DNA of 64,000 nt, taken from the NCBI GenBank assembly GCA_945885625.1, contig CAMCYS010000001.1, positions 62,001-126,000 on the forward strand. Direction: 5' to 3'. Position 1 is the stretch's first letter, and each line of letters begins with the position of its first letter. This document shows, one piece after another, positions 36,751 through 46,611 of this stretch. The stretch comes from Bifidobacterium breve. Its GTDB lineage: Bacteria > Actinomycetota > Actinomycetes > Nanopelagicales > Nanopelagicaceae. The notes beneath the pieces were generated by a model. That model saw only the letters and a program-made list of their open reading frames with translations. It did not search any database and was not told where the DNA came from. The translations under genes were made by a program, and so were the position numbers.

Positions 36751-37104
36751 TTAGTTAAAAGAATCGCCACAGGCGCATGAGCCTGAAGCATTCGGGTTAT
36801 CAATCGTAAAACCTTGCTTCTCAATGGTGTCAACGAAATCAATAGTTGCACCCATCAGGTAGGGGTCGCTCATCTTGTCGATAACAACTTTAACTGTGCC
36901 GAATTCGCGCACGATGTCACCATCTTGATTGCGATCATCGAAATAAAGCTGATATTTCAGTCCTGAACAGCCACCAGGTTGAACTGCAACTCGTAGGCAT
37001 AAATCATCGCGACCTTCTTGCGCCAACAGAGCGGCAACTTTGGCAGCTGCCACATCGGATAAAGCGATACTGGTCATCTTGACATCTACAGCTTCGGTAG
37101 TCAT
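36751..37104 (-). CDS. erpA: Iron-sulfur cluster insertion protein (ErpA/IscA/HesB family)
   Basis: This 117-residue A-type carrier takes an Fe-S cluster from the assembly machinery to target enzymes. The three conserved cysteines are present: GGCSGLKY and, at the C-terminus, SCACGDSF. In this neighbourhood the obvious clients are NadA ([4Fe-4S], divergent neighbour), the Rieske protein and LipA. It is the first gene of a pair with the PfkB kinase. Confidence 0.94.
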   Translation of the reverse strand: MTTEAVDVKMTSIALSDVAAAKVAALLAQEGRDDLCLRVAVQPGGCSGLKYQLYFDDRNQDGDIVREFGTVKVVIDKMSDPYLMGATIDFVDTIEKQGFTIDNPNASGSCACGDSFN

Positions 37105-37209
37105 TGCTCTCCCTAAAAGATTTACGAACAGGGCTTAATAGTAGCCATGAGAGCGGCAATCGCGCACTTCAAATGCGACAAGAGAGCCAAAATTCGAGAG
37201 AATGTAACC

Positions 37210-38349
37210 ATGGCATTAACTGACCTGTTACTAATGGGGCGCGAACGTGATCTATCCAGCGAACGCGGAGTCTCTTGCGCTGGTGAATTGCCGGCTGCCA
37301 GTGACCCAGATTTAGTGCAACGAGCAAGAGCTGCGCGTGCGGCCCTAGGTTCCAAAGTGATGATTCTCGGACACCACTACCAGCGCGATGAAGTTATCGA
37401 ATTCGCGGACATTACAGGAGACTCTTTTAAGTTGGCGCAAGCCGCAGCAGAGAATCCACAAGCTGAGTATGTGATTTTCTGTGGTGTTCACTTTATGGCC
37501 GAAAGTGCTGATGTTCTGACCGCTGATAATCAAAAAGTAATCTTGCCCGATCTGGCTGCTGGTTGTTCTATGGCAGATATGGCTTCAGCCAATCAAGTAG
37601 ATGATTGTTGGAAACAACTGAGCGAACTGGGAATTGCCCAAAGAACCATTCCGGTCACCTATATGAATTCATCTGCTGCGATAAAAAGTTTTACCGGAAA
37701 AAATGGTGGCACGATTTGTACTTCCTCAAATGCTAAGAGTGCAATGGACTGGGCATTTACCCAAGGTGAGAAAATTCTCTTCTTGCCCGACCAGCATCTA
37801 GGTAGAAATACTGCAGTTCTTGCGATGGGTCTATCACTAAGTGATTGCGTGGTTTGGAATCCCTGGAAACCCATGGGCGGTTTAACTGAGACCGAACTGC
37901 GCGACGCGAAAGTTATTTTGTGGCGTGGCCACTGTTCAGTTCACGGTCGCTTTACTGCGCAAAATGTGGCTGATGTCCGAGAGCGAGTTCCAGGTGTCAA
38001 AGTATTAGTTCACCCAGAGTGCCAACACGAAGTAGTTTCAATTGCAGATGTGGTTGGTTCAACCGAGAAGATTATTCAGACTGTCGCCAAATCTCCAGCC
38101 GGTTCTAAGTGGGCCATTGGTACTGAGCTAAATCTGGTTCAGCGCTTGTCGCGCACAATGCCGGATAAGGAAATTCTCTTCCTAGATAAGACAGTCTGTT
38201 ATTGCTCAACCATGAACCGGATCGACCTACCGCATCTAGTTTGGGCGATGGAATCCCTGGTTCAAGGCCAGATAGTGAATCAAATCATCGTTCCGGAAGA
38301 GGTCCGCAAGTACTCCAAACTCGCCCTAGAACGCATGCTGGCTCTATAG
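37210..38349 (+). CDS. nadA: Quinolinate synthase
   Basis: NadA condenses iminoaspartate and dihydroxyacetone phosphate to quinolinate for NAD synthesis, using a [4Fe-4S] cluster. The 379-residue protein has the three cluster cysteines within FCGVHFMAE, HPECQHE and CYCSTMN, and GHHYQRDEVIEFADITGDS near the start. The ATG at 37210 gives the family-like N-terminus MALTDLLLMGRERD; an in-frame ATG at 37147 would add 21 residues without family support. nadB and nadC are not in this window. Confidence 0.95.
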   Translation: MALTDLLLMGRERDLSSERGVSCAGELPAASDPDLVQRARAARAALGSKVMILGHHYQRDEVIEFADITGDSFKLAQAAAENPQAEYVIFCGVHFMAESADVLTADNQKVILPDLAAGCSMADMASANQVDDCWKQLSELGIAQRTIPVTYMNSSAAIKSFTGKNGGTICTSSNAKSAMDWAFTQGEKILFLPDQHLGRNTAVLAMGLSLSDCVVWNPWKPMGGLTETELRDAKVILWRGHCSVHGRFTAQNVADVRERVPGVKVLVHPECQHEVVSIADVVGSTEKIIQTVAKSPAGSKWAIGTELNLVQRLSRTMPDKEILFLDKTVCYCSTMNRIDLPHLVWAMESLVQGQIVNQIIVPEEVRKYSKLALERMLAL

Positions 38350-38357
38350 TTTCGCCC

Positions 38358-38885
38358 ATGACTGAAGAAGCCGCAAAAAAGGGTCGTCCCACACCATCTC
38401 GAAAAGAAGCTGAATCAAAGCGCAAAGTCTCAACACTCGCGCCAGCTGTTGGCAAGGATGCGAAGAAGCGTGACAAAGCGGTTGCTCGCGAACGTCGAGT
38501 TGCTGCGCGTGAGGCCTACCTGCGTGGCGATGAAAACGCTCTTCCACTTCGCGACCGTGGCCCAGTACGCCGATTTGTCCGTGACGAAGTTGATGGTCGC
38601 CGTTCTATTGGTGAGTTCTTCCTGCCAATTATTTTCGTAGTTCTACTTTTCTCAGTAGTACCAAATATGACCGTAAACGTTATTGCGATTGTTTTGATGT
38701 ACACAGTTCTTCTATTTGCTGTTATCGACGGTTTCTTTTTGAGTCGCAAACTTAAGAAGCAGATAAAGGAAAAATTTCCAGATGCCAATACCAAGGGTCT
38801 TGGAATGTATGGCTGGTTACGTTCAACTCAGATGCGACGCCTGCGCGCACCTAAGCCAACTGGGTCTTATCAAAAAAAGAATTAG
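38358..38885 (+). CDS. DUF3043 membrane protein
   Basis: A 175-residue protein of the actinobacterial DUF3043 family: a long basic N-terminal tail (residues 1-85) with KGRPTPSRKEAE and ARERRVAAREAYLRGDE, two transmembrane helices (about 95-135), and a basic C-terminus with RSTQMRRLRAPK. The function is unknown. It begins 8 bp after nadA stops. The ATG at 38358 is preferred over starts inside nadA. Confidence 0.88.
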   Translation: MTEEAAKKGRPTPSRKEAESKRKVSTLAPAVGKDAKKRDKAVARERRVAAREAYLRGDENALPLRDRGPVRRFVRDEVDGRRSIGEFFLPIIFVVLLFSVVPNMTVNVIAIVLMYTVLLFAVIDGFFLSRKLKKQIKEKFPDANTKGLGMYGWLRSTQMRRLRAPKPTGSYQKKN

Positions 38886-39887
38886 CTAAGCGCGAGGATT
38901 TGGGCTACCCATCAAGTTTGGGTCGGTTTTAGTAATTGGTTTCAGCGCTGCATTAATTTCCTTGATTACAGATGCTTCGAGTTTAATCCCGCTGCCCTTA
39001 GCATTCTCAGTGACCTGCTTGGGTTTGGTAGCTCCCATAATGGCACTTGCCACATTTGGGTTACTAAGAATCCAAGCCAAGGCCAACTGCGACATAGTGA
39101 TTCCATGGGCATCTGCAATTGGTTGTAATTTCGCCACGTGACTTAAGAAATCATCGTTCATCATGCCCTGCATGAATTGACCGTTGTTATTTTTGTTTGC
39201 ACCACGTGAATCCGTCGGAACTTTTTTGCCAGGTAGATACTTACCAGTTAGAACGCCTTGGGCCAGAGGCGAATAAACAATCTGGCTGATGCCTTCGCGT
39301 TCACAGAGCGGCATAATCTTGGCTTCAATAACTCGATAAATTGCCGAGTAGGAAGGCTGGTTCGAAACAATCCGGTTATAACCCTTCTCATCTTGAATTT
39401 TCAGGGCATCTTGAATCTCGGTGTGTTTCCAATTGGATACGCCGATGTAATGGACTTTTCCTTGCCGGATTAAGTCATCAAAAGCGCTCAAGGTTTCTTC
39501 CAGTGGAGTTTCATAGTCAAAGCGATGCGCCTGATAGAGATCAATGTGATCAGTTTGTAAGCGTTTTAGGGATGCATTGCAGGATTCAATTATGTGTTTA
39601 CGAGATAGACCCCGATCATTTTTTCCGGTGCCAGTTGGAAAATAGACTTTGGTAAATAACTCGTAAGACTCACGCTTTATTCCTTTAAGCGCTTTGCCCA
39701 AAATGACTTCTGCCTTTGTGCCAGCATAGACATCGGCGGTATCAAAGGTCGTGATGCCCGCTTCGAAGGCAGCTTTAACGCAGGCGTTTGCGGCAGTAGC
39801 CTCAACTTGGTTGCCATGGGTAATCCAGTTTCCGTATGCAATCTCGGAAACATACATTCCGGTATTACCTAAGCGGCGATATTCCAT
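38886..39887 (-). CDS. Aldo/keto reductase
   Basis: A 333-residue NADPH-dependent oxidoreductase with the AKR (TIM-barrel) fold. Catalytic residues fall in TFDTADVYAG (Asp, Tyr), ELFTKVYF (Lys) and DLYQAHRFD (His). SNWKHTEIQDAL and the NADP-binding MGATKPKQVTEN are typical of the AKR subgroup that includes the potassium-channel beta-like YghZ enzymes. It is monocistronic or joined to gcvT (18 bp upstream). The physiological substrate is not clear. Confidence 0.9.
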   Translation of the reverse strand: MEYRRLGNTGMYVSEIAYGNWITHGNQVEATAANACVKAAFEAGITTFDTADVYAGTKAEVILGKALKGIKRESYELFTKVYFPTGTGKNDRGLSRKHIIESCNASLKRLQTDHIDLYQAHRFDYETPLEETLSAFDDLIRQGKVHYIGVSNWKHTEIQDALKIQDEKGYNRIVSNQPSYSAIYRVIEAKIMPLCEREGISQIVYSPLAQGVLTGKYLPGKKVPTDSRGANKNNNGQFMQGMMNDDFLSHVAKLQPIADAHGITMSQLALAWILSNPNVASAIMGATKPKQVTENAKGSGIKLEASVIKEINAALKPITKTDPNLMGSPNPRA

Positions 39888-39905
39888 TTTTTCTCCCCTG
39901 GTTCC

Positions 39906-40991
39906 TTAGCGAACGTGCGATGGCACAAACGGTAACTTAACTATCTCAACAATAGAGGTGCGACCTCGTACATCAAGGCTGAGTTGCTGCCCAACCTTAA
40001 ATTCGGTCTCCACTAACGCCAACGCTATCCCGACCTTTAAACTTGGCGAAAAAGTTCCGCTGGTTACGATGCCAACTTCAGTGCCATCGTGGAGTACTTG
40101 CATATCAGCACGCGGGATTCCGCGGTCTAAAGACTTTAGTGCAACCAGTCGTCGCGCGACACCGTTTTCTTTCTGCGCTTTGAGAACTTCAGATCCCTGG
40201 AATCTCGCCTTGTCCCAGCCAACCGCCCAGCTCGCGCTAGCCATTACTGGTGAGATTTCCAGCGAAAGTTCATGCCCATGAAGCGGGTATCCCATTTCAG
40301 TTCTAAGAGTGTCTCGTGCGCCAAGTCCACAAACTAAGCCGTTAGCAGCTTCGACTTGCTCAACTAATGCATCCCAAACAGTTAACGCTTGGTTCCACTT
40401 AGGCAAAACTTCAAAACCGGATTCACCGGTATACCCCGTACGACAAACAATCACATCGCAGCCAGCTATCACAACATTGGTAAACGCCATGTAATCAATC
40501 TCGATCTGTACTCCAAAGTGCGCTAAAACTTTTGTGGCAAACGGACCTTGAAGTGCGATTACGCCGTATTCGTTGTGAAGGTTCGTAACTGTGATGCCAG
40601 TTGGGGCGCTTTTCTGCAGATTTGCAACCACTGCGCTGGTGTTAGAAGCATTAGGGACAATAAAGAAATCAGTATCTGAATTTCGATAGACGATTAAGTC
40701 ATCGATTACGCCACCATCGTTATTGCACAGCATTGAGTATTGAGCAGCGCCATCTGGAATTTTAGTTAAATCATTTGTCAACATTGAATTTAAAAAATCG
40801 AGCGCACCTTTACCAATAACTGATGCTTTTCCAAGGTGTGAAACGTCAAAGAGCCCAACCCGCTCACGCACCGCAGCATGTTCAGCAAGTACGCCAGCGC
40901 CGGGATACTCAATCGGCATTAGCCACCCGCCAAAATCGGCCATCTTGGCATTTCGGGCGAGATGGCGCTTATGTAGTGGAGATTGCTTCAT
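39906..40991 (-). CDS. gcvT: Aminomethyltransferase, glycine cleavage system T protein
   Basis: GcvT transfers the methylene group from the lipoyl-H protein to tetrahydrofolate. The 361-residue protein shows MADFGGWLMPIEYPG, GLFDVSHLGK, NDLTKIPDGAAQYSMLCNNDGGVIDDLIVYR and a late GYPLHGHEL. I use the ATG at 40991; a GTG at 41000 is three codons upstream. No gcvH or gcvP is adjacent. The lipB-lipA pair at 51036-52639 could lipoylate the H protein. Confidence 0.95.
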   Translation of the reverse strand: MKQSPLHKRHLARNAKMADFGGWLMPIEYPGAGVLAEHAAVRERVGLFDVSHLGKASVIGKGALDFLNSMLTNDLTKIPDGAAQYSMLCNNDGGVIDDLIVYRNSDTDFFIVPNASNTSAVVANLQKSAPTGITVTNLHNEYGVIALQGPFATKVLAHFGVQIEIDYMAFTNVVIAGCDVIVCRTGYTGESGFEVLPKWNQALTVWDALVEQVEAANGLVCGLGARDTLRTEMGYPLHGHELSLEISPVMASASWAVGWDKARFQGSEVLKAQKENGVARRLVALKSLDRGIPRADMQVLHDGTEVGIVTSGTFSPSLKVGIALALVETEFKVGQQLSLDVRGRTSIVEIVKLPFVPSHVR

Positions 40992-41074
40992 GGCACACAA
41001 TCTATCGCTACATATTCTGGTATTCCTGCTTTAGACTCAGCCAAGCTAAAGCGAACAATGATCTTAGGAGAGCC

Positions 41075-42571
41075 ATGAAATCGATCCGTCTATCCGATGC
41101 GTTAGTTTCCGATGACATTTTAGTTGTTGGTTTAGCTAAGGGCGCTAAAGCGGATACCTTAAAGATTGAATCTGGTTCAGTTTCACTTGATGAAAAGTCG
41201 TTGCTTTCTGCTCTAACAGACTTAGGGGCGACAGGGGCAGCTAATGAGATTACTAAGCTGCCAGGGTCCACTACCCGATTGCTAGTTTTCACGGGACTAG
41301 GTGAAGTTAAGAAAGATTACGCCCATGAAATCTTGCGTCGCGCAGCTGGTGCTGCCGCCCGCGCCTTGGCAGGTGAGAAGAGCGCCGCTGTAGCTCTGCC
41401 GACAACTTCGATTGAACAAGTTGCCGCCGTCGCCGAAGGCATGACTCTCGGAGCCTACGCATTCGACGAATTTCGGGGATCTTCTAAAGCAGAGCGCAAG
41501 GCTCCATTAGCTGGCGCCACTGTTCACACCAAAATGGCAAATTCCGCTGAAGCAAAAGCCGCTGTTAAGCGCGCTGTAGTCATTGGTGAATACACAAAAC
41601 TGGTTCGCGACTTAATCAACACTCCCCCAAGTCACTTAACGCCAGATTCATTTACCAAACGTTTTGCGGCGGCGGTAAAAACTCTTGGCGGTTCAGCAGC
41701 ACACCTGAAAGTTACAATTTTAAATGAGAAGCAATTGCGTGACGGTGGTTATGGTGGCATCTATGGCGTAGGTCAAGGTTCCGCCAATCCACCACGTCTA
41801 TTACATATTGCTTATAACCCACCAAAGGCTAAGAAGAAGTTGGCCTTCGTTGGCAAGGGAATTACTTTTGATACTGGTGGCTATGCGTTAAAGCCAGCTG
41901 CTGGCATGGAAGCCATGAAATCAGATATGAGTGGCGCTGCTGCAGTAAGTGCTGCAATCTTGGCGATTGCGGCTCTTAAATTACCAATCGCAATTGATGC
42001 CTGGGCAGCGATGGCTGAGAATATGATCTCTGATAACGCCACTCGCCCAAGTGATATTCACACGATGTATGGCGGAAAAACAATTGAAGTTCTAAATCCT
42101 GATGCTGAAGGTCGATTAGTAATGGCCGATGCACTTGTTAAAGCTCAAGAATCAAAAATGAAACTAGATGGCATCATTGATGTCGCCACACTTACCGGTG
42201 CACAAGTTGTTGCTCTCGGAACTCGCACCAGTGCGGTCATGACAAATAACGACGAATTCCGCGCACAGTTCTTAGCGGCAGCAGATCAGGCCGGTGAAGA
42301 TTTCTGGCCAATGCCACTACCTGAAGAACTTCGCGCATCCCTTGATTCAACCGTTGCCGATATGGCAAATATCGGTGACCGCATGGGCGGTATGTTGGTT
42401 GCGGGTATCTTCCTCAAAGAGTTCATTCCGGCCGAGCTGCCTTGGCTCCATCTAGATATTGCGGGGCCGGCCTATAACGAGGCCAAACCGCATGGCTACA
42501 CCCCAATCGGTGGCACCGGAATCGCTTTCCGCTCGCTAATCCGCTTGGCCGAGATCACTAGCGAAAAATAG
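41075..42571 (+). CDS. pepA: Leucyl aminopeptidase (M17)
   Basis: A 498-residue cytoplasmic di-metal aminopeptidase. The metal and catalytic residues lie in GKGITFDTGGYALKP, MKSDMSGAAAV and NPDAEGRLVMADAL (the M17 signature is usually NTDAEGRL). The N-terminal 170 residues form the usual variable domain. The ATG at 41075 follows AGGAGAG; the open frame extends to 40823 through the divergent gcvT gene and is not used. It would finish degradation of imported peptides. Confidence 0.96.
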   Translation: MKSIRLSDALVSDDILVVGLAKGAKADTLKIESGSVSLDEKSLLSALTDLGATGAANEITKLPGSTTRLLVFTGLGEVKKDYAHEILRRAAGAAARALAGEKSAAVALPTTSIEQVAAVAEGMTLGAYAFDEFRGSSKAERKAPLAGATVHTKMANSAEAKAAVKRAVVIGEYTKLVRDLINTPPSHLTPDSFTKRFAAAVKTLGGSAAHLKVTILNEKQLRDGGYGGIYGVGQGSANPPRLLHIAYNPPKAKKKLAFVGKGITFDTGGYALKPAAGMEAMKSDMSGAAAVSAAILAIAALKLPIAIDAWAAMAENMISDNATRPSDIHTMYGGKTIEVLNPDAEGRLVMADALVKAQESKMKLDGIIDVATLTGAQVVALGTRTSAVMTNNDEFRAQFLAAADQAGEDFWPMPLPEELRASLDSTVADMANIGDRMGGMLVAGIFLKEFIPAELPWLHLDIAGPAYNEAKPHGYTPIGGTGIAFRSLIRLAEITSEK

Positions 42572-42643
42572 CCACCAGTTAGTTAGATCGCCCGAAGGCT
42601 GGCAAGATAGGGCTATAGAACGCTTACGACTGAAAGGTTGATC

Positions 42644-44011
42644 GTGGCTCAATTCGACTTGGTAATTCTTGGTGGTGGCAGCGGTGGTTACGCCTGTGCC
42701 CTTCGCGCAGCGCAGCTAGGCAAGACTGTCGCGCTGATCGAATATGGAAAACTAGGCGGAACTTGCCTGCACCGCGGGTGCATTCCTACCAAAGCCCTTC
42801 TTCATTCGGGCGAGATTGCCGATAGTGCTCGCGAAGCAAGCACCTTTGGCGTTAACGCCCAGTTCCTTTCAATGGATATGGTCGCAGTTAATGCTTACAA
42901 GGATGGCGTGATTAATAAACTTCATAAAGGACTGCAGGGTCTAGTTAAGTCTCGAAACATTACTTTTGTCGAAGGACATGGCCGGTTAGTTGCCAAGGAC
43001 ACCGTCGATGTAAATGGTGAGCGATACACCGGAACTAATGTTGTTTTAGCAACTGGTTCTTACGCAAAGTCTTTGCCTGGTCTTGAAATAGATGGCGTTC
43101 GAGTGATGACATCAGATCACGCCACTAATCTGAACTACGTTCCAAAATCTGTCATCGTTCTTGGTGGCGGAGTGATTGGCTGCGAATTCGCATCGGTCTG
43201 GAAATCTTTTGGTGCCGAAGTCACAATTATTGAAGGACTGTCTCACTTAGTGGCTCTAGAAGATGAGTCGAGCAGCAAACAATTAGAGCGGGCATATCGC
43301 AAGCGCGGTATCAACTTCGAACTAGGTGTTCGCTTTAAGTCTCATACCGTTACTGCCGATGGCGTTACTGTCGAACTTGAAGATGGCAAAACTTTCTCAG
43401 CCGATGTACTTCTTGTCGCAGTTGGTCGTGGCCCAGTATCGGCAAATCTTGGTTATGAAGAGCAAGGCATCACCATGGACCGCGGCTATGTAATAGTCGA
43501 TGATAAATGTCGTACCAACGTTCCAGGAATCTGGGCTGTTGGTGATTTAATCCCAACTCTGCAGTTAGCCCACGTTGGTTTCGGCGAAGGAATTTTAGTT
43601 GCCGAAGAAATCTGTGGCTTAAACCCACGTCCGATTAATTACGATGGTGTTCCACGCGTAACTTATTCTGAACCAGAAGTAGCATCCGTTGGTTTAACAA
43701 CTGCGCAAGCAAAAGAGCGTGGTCACGATGTCGTCGAATTAAATTACGACTTAGCCGGTAACGGAAAAGCCCAGATCTTGCGCACAGCGGGCTCAATTAA
43801 ATTGGTTTCCCAGAAGAATGGTCCAGTACTCGGAATCCATATGGTTGGTGCACGCGTAGGTGAACTTCTCGCTGAAGCACAATTAATCTTTAATTGGGAA
43901 GCAACCGCTGATGACGTTGCGCCTCTGATTCATGCACACCCAACACTTTCCGAAGCTATGGGTGAAGCACATATGGCACTTGCCGGCAAACCATTACATG
44001 CCCACGGATAA
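42644..44011 (+). CDS. lpdA: Dihydrolipoyl dehydrogenase
   Basis: Lpd reoxidises dihydrolipoamide of the 2-oxo acid dehydrogenases and glycine cleavage system. The 455-residue flavoprotein has the FAD motif LGGGSGGYACALRAAQLG, redox cysteines C41 and C46 (GGTCLHRGCIP), an NAD motif LGGGVIGCEFA and the C-terminal HAHPTLSEAMGE with the catalytic His-Glu pair. I choose the GTG at 42644, six bases after GAAAGG; an in-frame TTG lies two codons earlier. It is followed after 37 bp by the E2 gene. Confidence 0.96.
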   Translation: MAQFDLVILGGGSGGYACALRAAQLGKTVALIEYGKLGGTCLHRGCIPTKALLHSGEIADSAREASTFGVNAQFLSMDMVAVNAYKDGVINKLHKGLQGLVKSRNITFVEGHGRLVAKDTVDVNGERYTGTNVVLATGSYAKSLPGLEIDGVRVMTSDHATNLNYVPKSVIVLGGGVIGCEFASVWKSFGAEVTIIEGLSHLVALEDESSSKQLERAYRKRGINFELGVRFKSHTVTADGVTVELEDGKTFSADVLLVAVGRGPVSANLGYEEQGITMDRGYVIVDDKCRTNVPGIWAVGDLIPTLQLAHVGFGEGILVAEEICGLNPRPINYDGVPRVTYSEPEVASVGLTTAQAKERGHDVVELNYDLAGNGKAQILRTAGSIKLVSQKNGPVLGIHMVGARVGELLAEAQLIFNWEATADDVAPLIHAHPTLSEAMGEAHMALAGKPLHAHG

Positions 44012-44048
44012 TTAAGAAATTCAATCAGGAAACCAAGGAGATAAAGAG

Positions 44049-45722
44049 ATGACCTTCTCATTAACAATGCCAGCACTTGGCGAGAGCGTTACCGAAGGTA
44101 CGGTCACACGTTGGCTCAAAAATGAAGGCGACCAAATCGCAATCGACGAGCCGCTCCTTGAAGTATCAACCGACAAAGTTGATACCGAGATTCCTTCACC
44201 AGTTGCTGGAACTCTTCAAAAGATTGTGGTTGGGATTGATCAAACTGTTGCAGTTGGTGCTGAATTAGCGATCATCGCTAATGGCGCAGCCGCTGCGGCG
44301 CCAGTCGCAGCAACACCAGCTCCAGTTGCTCAAACTCCGGCACCTCCAGCACCCGTTGTCGCAGCACCCGTTGTCGCAGCACCCGTCGCTCCAGCAGCAA
44401 GTGGCGCTGGAACTGTGATCTCAATGCCAGCTCTCGGTGAATCAGTTTCTGAAGGCACAGTCACACGTTGGCTCAAAAATGTTGGTGACTCAGTTGCAGT
44501 TGATGAAGCGCTACTAGAAGTTTCTACTGACAAAGTTGATACCGAAATTCCCTCCCCAGTTGCGGGCATCTTGCTGGCAATTGATGTTCCAATTGACACC
44601 ACTGTTGCAGTTGGTGCGCGTTTAGGTTTAATCGGTGCATCCGGTTCTGTCCCAGTTGCAGCAGCCGTTGCTCCGGCGGCTCCAGTTGTAGCGGCTCCTG
44701 TTGTAACTCCCCCACCCGCAGCACCAGTTGTTGCAGCGCCAGTTGTTGCAGCGCCTGCTGCAGTTTCGACTCCTATTGCGCAACCGGCAGATGCTTATGT
44801 AACGCCACTTGTACGCAAGCTTGCCTCTGAACTCGGCGTGAACCTGGCAAATGTGAAGGGCACTGGGATTGGCGGACGTATTCGTCGCGAAGATGTTGAA
44901 CAAGCAGCACCTGCGCCAGTAGTTGCAGTCTCGGCAGCTCCAGTTGCTGCAGCAGCAACGGCAACAGCCGTTCGCACTTCGGCTCCAACTATCGCGGTAT
45001 CCCCACTACGTGGAACTACTGTAACGATGTCGCGTTTACGCAAAGTTATCGCCGCTCGCATGGTCGAGTCTCTTCAAGTAAGTGCGCAATTAACAACTGT
45101 CATCGAAGTTGATGTAACCAAGATTGCTCGCCTACGCGATAAGTCAAAAGCAAGTTTCGAGGCTCGCGAAGGTGTCAAGCTTTCATTCTTACCATTCTTC
45201 GCAGTAGCAACTTGCGAAGCGCTAAAGCAACATCCGGTTCTTAACTCATCTGTCGAAGGTGACCAAATCACTTATCACGGCGCTGAACACTTAGGCATCG
45301 CAGTTGATACCGAACGCGGCTTATTGGTTCCAGTGATTTCCAATGCTGGCGATCTAAATATGGGTGGAATTGCTCGCAAGATTTCCGATCTTGCTGCGCG
45401 TACTCGCGACAATAAGGTGACTCCTGATGAACTAGGTGGTGGCACATTCACACTTACCAACACCGGAAGCCGTGGTGCGCTTTTCGATACGCCAATTATT
45501 AATCAACCACAGGTGGCTATTTTGGGTCTTGGCGCAATTGTTAAGCGACCAATGGTGGTACGTGGCGAAGATGGCGGCGAAACAATTGCGATTCGCTCAA
45601 TGGTCTACTTGGGTCTTTCTTATGATCACCGAGTAGTCGATGGCGCAGATGCTGCTCGATTCCTAGTCACTTTGAAAGAACGTCTAGAAGGCGGCGCTTT
45701 CGAGTCAGATTTAGGACTCTAG
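44049..45722 (+). CDS. sucB: 2-oxo acid dehydrogenase E2 (dihydrolipoamide acyltransferase) with two lipoyl domains
   Basis: The acyltransferase core of pyruvate and/or 2-oxoglutarate dehydrogenase. Two lipoyl domains carry lysines K43 and K161, each in [12 protein letters not shown], and are separated by Ala/Pro/Val-rich linkers. A peripheral-subunit-binding domain lies at about 252-290 ([14 protein letters not shown]), then the catalytic domain (about 320-557) with the active-site H527 in SYDHRVVDG. In actinobacteria such an E2 can serve both complexes; the exact substrate is not decided by sequence here. An AAGGAG site precedes the ATG. Confidence 0.94.
   Translation: MTFSLTMPALGESVTEGTVTRWLKNEGDQIAIDEPLLEVSTDKVDTEIPSPVAGTLQKIVVGIDQTVAVGAELAIIANGAAAAAPVAATPAPVAQTPAPPAPVVAAPVVAAPVAPAASGAGTVISMPALGESVSEGTVTRWLKNVGDSVAVDEALLEVSTDKVDTEIPSPVAGILLAIDVPIDTTVAVGARLGLIGASGSVPVAAAVAPAAPVVAAPVVTPPPAAPVVAAPVVAAPAAVSTPIAQPADAYVTPLVRKLASELGVNLANVKGTGIGGRIRREDVEQAAPAPVVAVSAAPVAAAATATAVRTSAPTIAVSPLRGTTVTMSRLRKVIAARMVESLQVSAQLTTVIEVDVTKIARLRDKSKASFEAREGVKLSFLPFFAVATCEALKQHPVLNSSVEGDQITYHGAEHLGIAVDTERGLLVPVISNAGDLNMGGIARKISDLAARTRDNKVTPDELGGGTFTLTNTGSRGALFDTPIINQPQVAILGLGAIVKRPMVVRGEDGGETIAIRSMVYLGLSYDHRVVDGADAARFLVTLKERLEGGAFESDLGL
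44349..44387 (+). repeat. 15-bp tandem repeat in the first E2 linker
   Basis: GCACCCGTTGTCGCA occurs twice in a row and then partly again, encoding an APVVA-type repeat in the flexible linker between the two lipoyl domains. Confidence 0.9.
44721..44762 (+). repeat. 15-bp tandem repeat in the second E2 linker
   Basis: GCACCAGTTGTTGCA and GCGCCAGTTGTTGCA are adjacent, with a third partial unit. The unit encodes APVVA again but with different codons from the first linker, so the two arrays seem to have arisen or expanded separately. Confidence 0.88.
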
Positions 45723-45723
45723 T

Positions 45724-46611
45724 TTGCTGCCGCCACAACGCATCGCCGTAACTGGCGCATCTGGACTTATCGGCACCGCTCTAGTTGGTTATCTCAAGTC
45801 ACAAGGTCACACTGTCCAGCGCTTAGTTCGCAGGGCTGCGGTATCTAGTGAAGAGATTACCTGGGATCCTATTGCCGGAACTGTAGATATGGACGCCCTC
45901 GCCGGAGTCGATGCGGTCATCCACTTAGCAGGTGCTGGTGTTGGTGATAAGCGCTGGACAAAAAAATATAAAAGCGAAATTTTGAATTCAAGATTACTTG
46001 GAACAACCACTATTGCTAAGGCTGTCGCAATTGTTAAGCCACAAGTTTTTATCTCAGCGAGTGCTATCGGCTGGTATGGCGAGAGTGGAAATCGCGCTGT
46101 AGTTGAAAGTGATCGTGTTGGCGATGATTTCTTAGCTGCCGTTTGTCGCGAATGGGAATCTGCTGCCGATCTTGCCGGCGATGTGCGCACAGTAAAACTT
46201 CGAACCGGTATTGTTCTAGATCCAACTGGTGGCGCACTAGGCAAGATGTTGCCCATATTCCGCTTTGGTTTAGGTGGAAAGTTAAGTAACGGCAAGCAAT
46301 GGTGGTCCTGGATTACGCTGCACGACCAAATCCGGGCAATTGCATTTCTATTAGAGAGCAAAGTTTCTGGCCCAGTTAACTTAACTTCGCCTAACCCGGT
46401 TACAAATTCTGAGTTCACTGCCGGTCTCGCTCGCGCCCTGCACCGACCAGCGCTCTTTCCAGTTCCAGCGCTTGCGCTAAAAATCGTACTTGGTGGTTTC
46501 TCATCTGAAGTTCTTGGTTCCAAGAAAGTTATGCCACAGACGCTAACTGAAGCAGGCTTTAATTTTGATTACCCGCACATTTCTTCAGCTCTAGAAAAGT
46601 TAGTTGACTAA
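45724..46611 (+). CDS. TIGR01777 family NAD(P)-dependent epimerase/SulA-like protein
   Basis: A 295-residue SDR-type protein of the TIGR01777 group. The N-terminal Rossmann loop is VTGASGLIGTALVGYL; HLAGAGVGDKRW, SASAIGWYG and WWSWITLHDQIRA are group signatures, and DUF1731-like sequence (LTEAGFNF) ends the protein. The reaction is not established. The start is a TTG one base after the E2 stop, implying coupling, and it overlaps the convergent oxidoreductase gene by 4 bp. Confidence 0.9.
   Translation: MLPPQRIAVTGASGLIGTALVGYLKSQGHTVQRLVRRAAVSSEEITWDPIAGTVDMDALAGVDAVIHLAGAGVGDKRWTKKYKSEILNSRLLGTTTIAKAVAIVKPQVFISASAIGWYGESGNRAVVESDRVGDDFLAAVCREWESAADLAGDVRTVKLRTGIVLDPTGGALGKMLPIFRFGLGGKLSNGKQWWSWITLHDQIRAIAFLLESKVSGPVNLTSPNPVTNSEFTAGLARALHRPALFPVPALALKIVLGGFSSEVLGSKKVMPQTLTEAGFNFDYPHISSALEKLVD

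Noticed and set aside
40823-41074. Extended N-terminus for leucyl aminopeptidase
   Set aside because: The extra 84 residues run through the divergent gcvT gene and are not family-like; a good ribosome-binding site precedes the ATG at 41075.
41001-41074. Glycine riboswitch upstream of gcvT
   Set aside because: The divergent spacer is under 90 bp and shows no tandem aptamer pattern.
45807-46523. A 238-codon open frame on the minus strand
   Set aside because: It lies wholly inside the TIGR01777 epimerase gene, which has clear family motifs on the other strand; the minus frame is Ser/Arg/Pro-rich with no family features.
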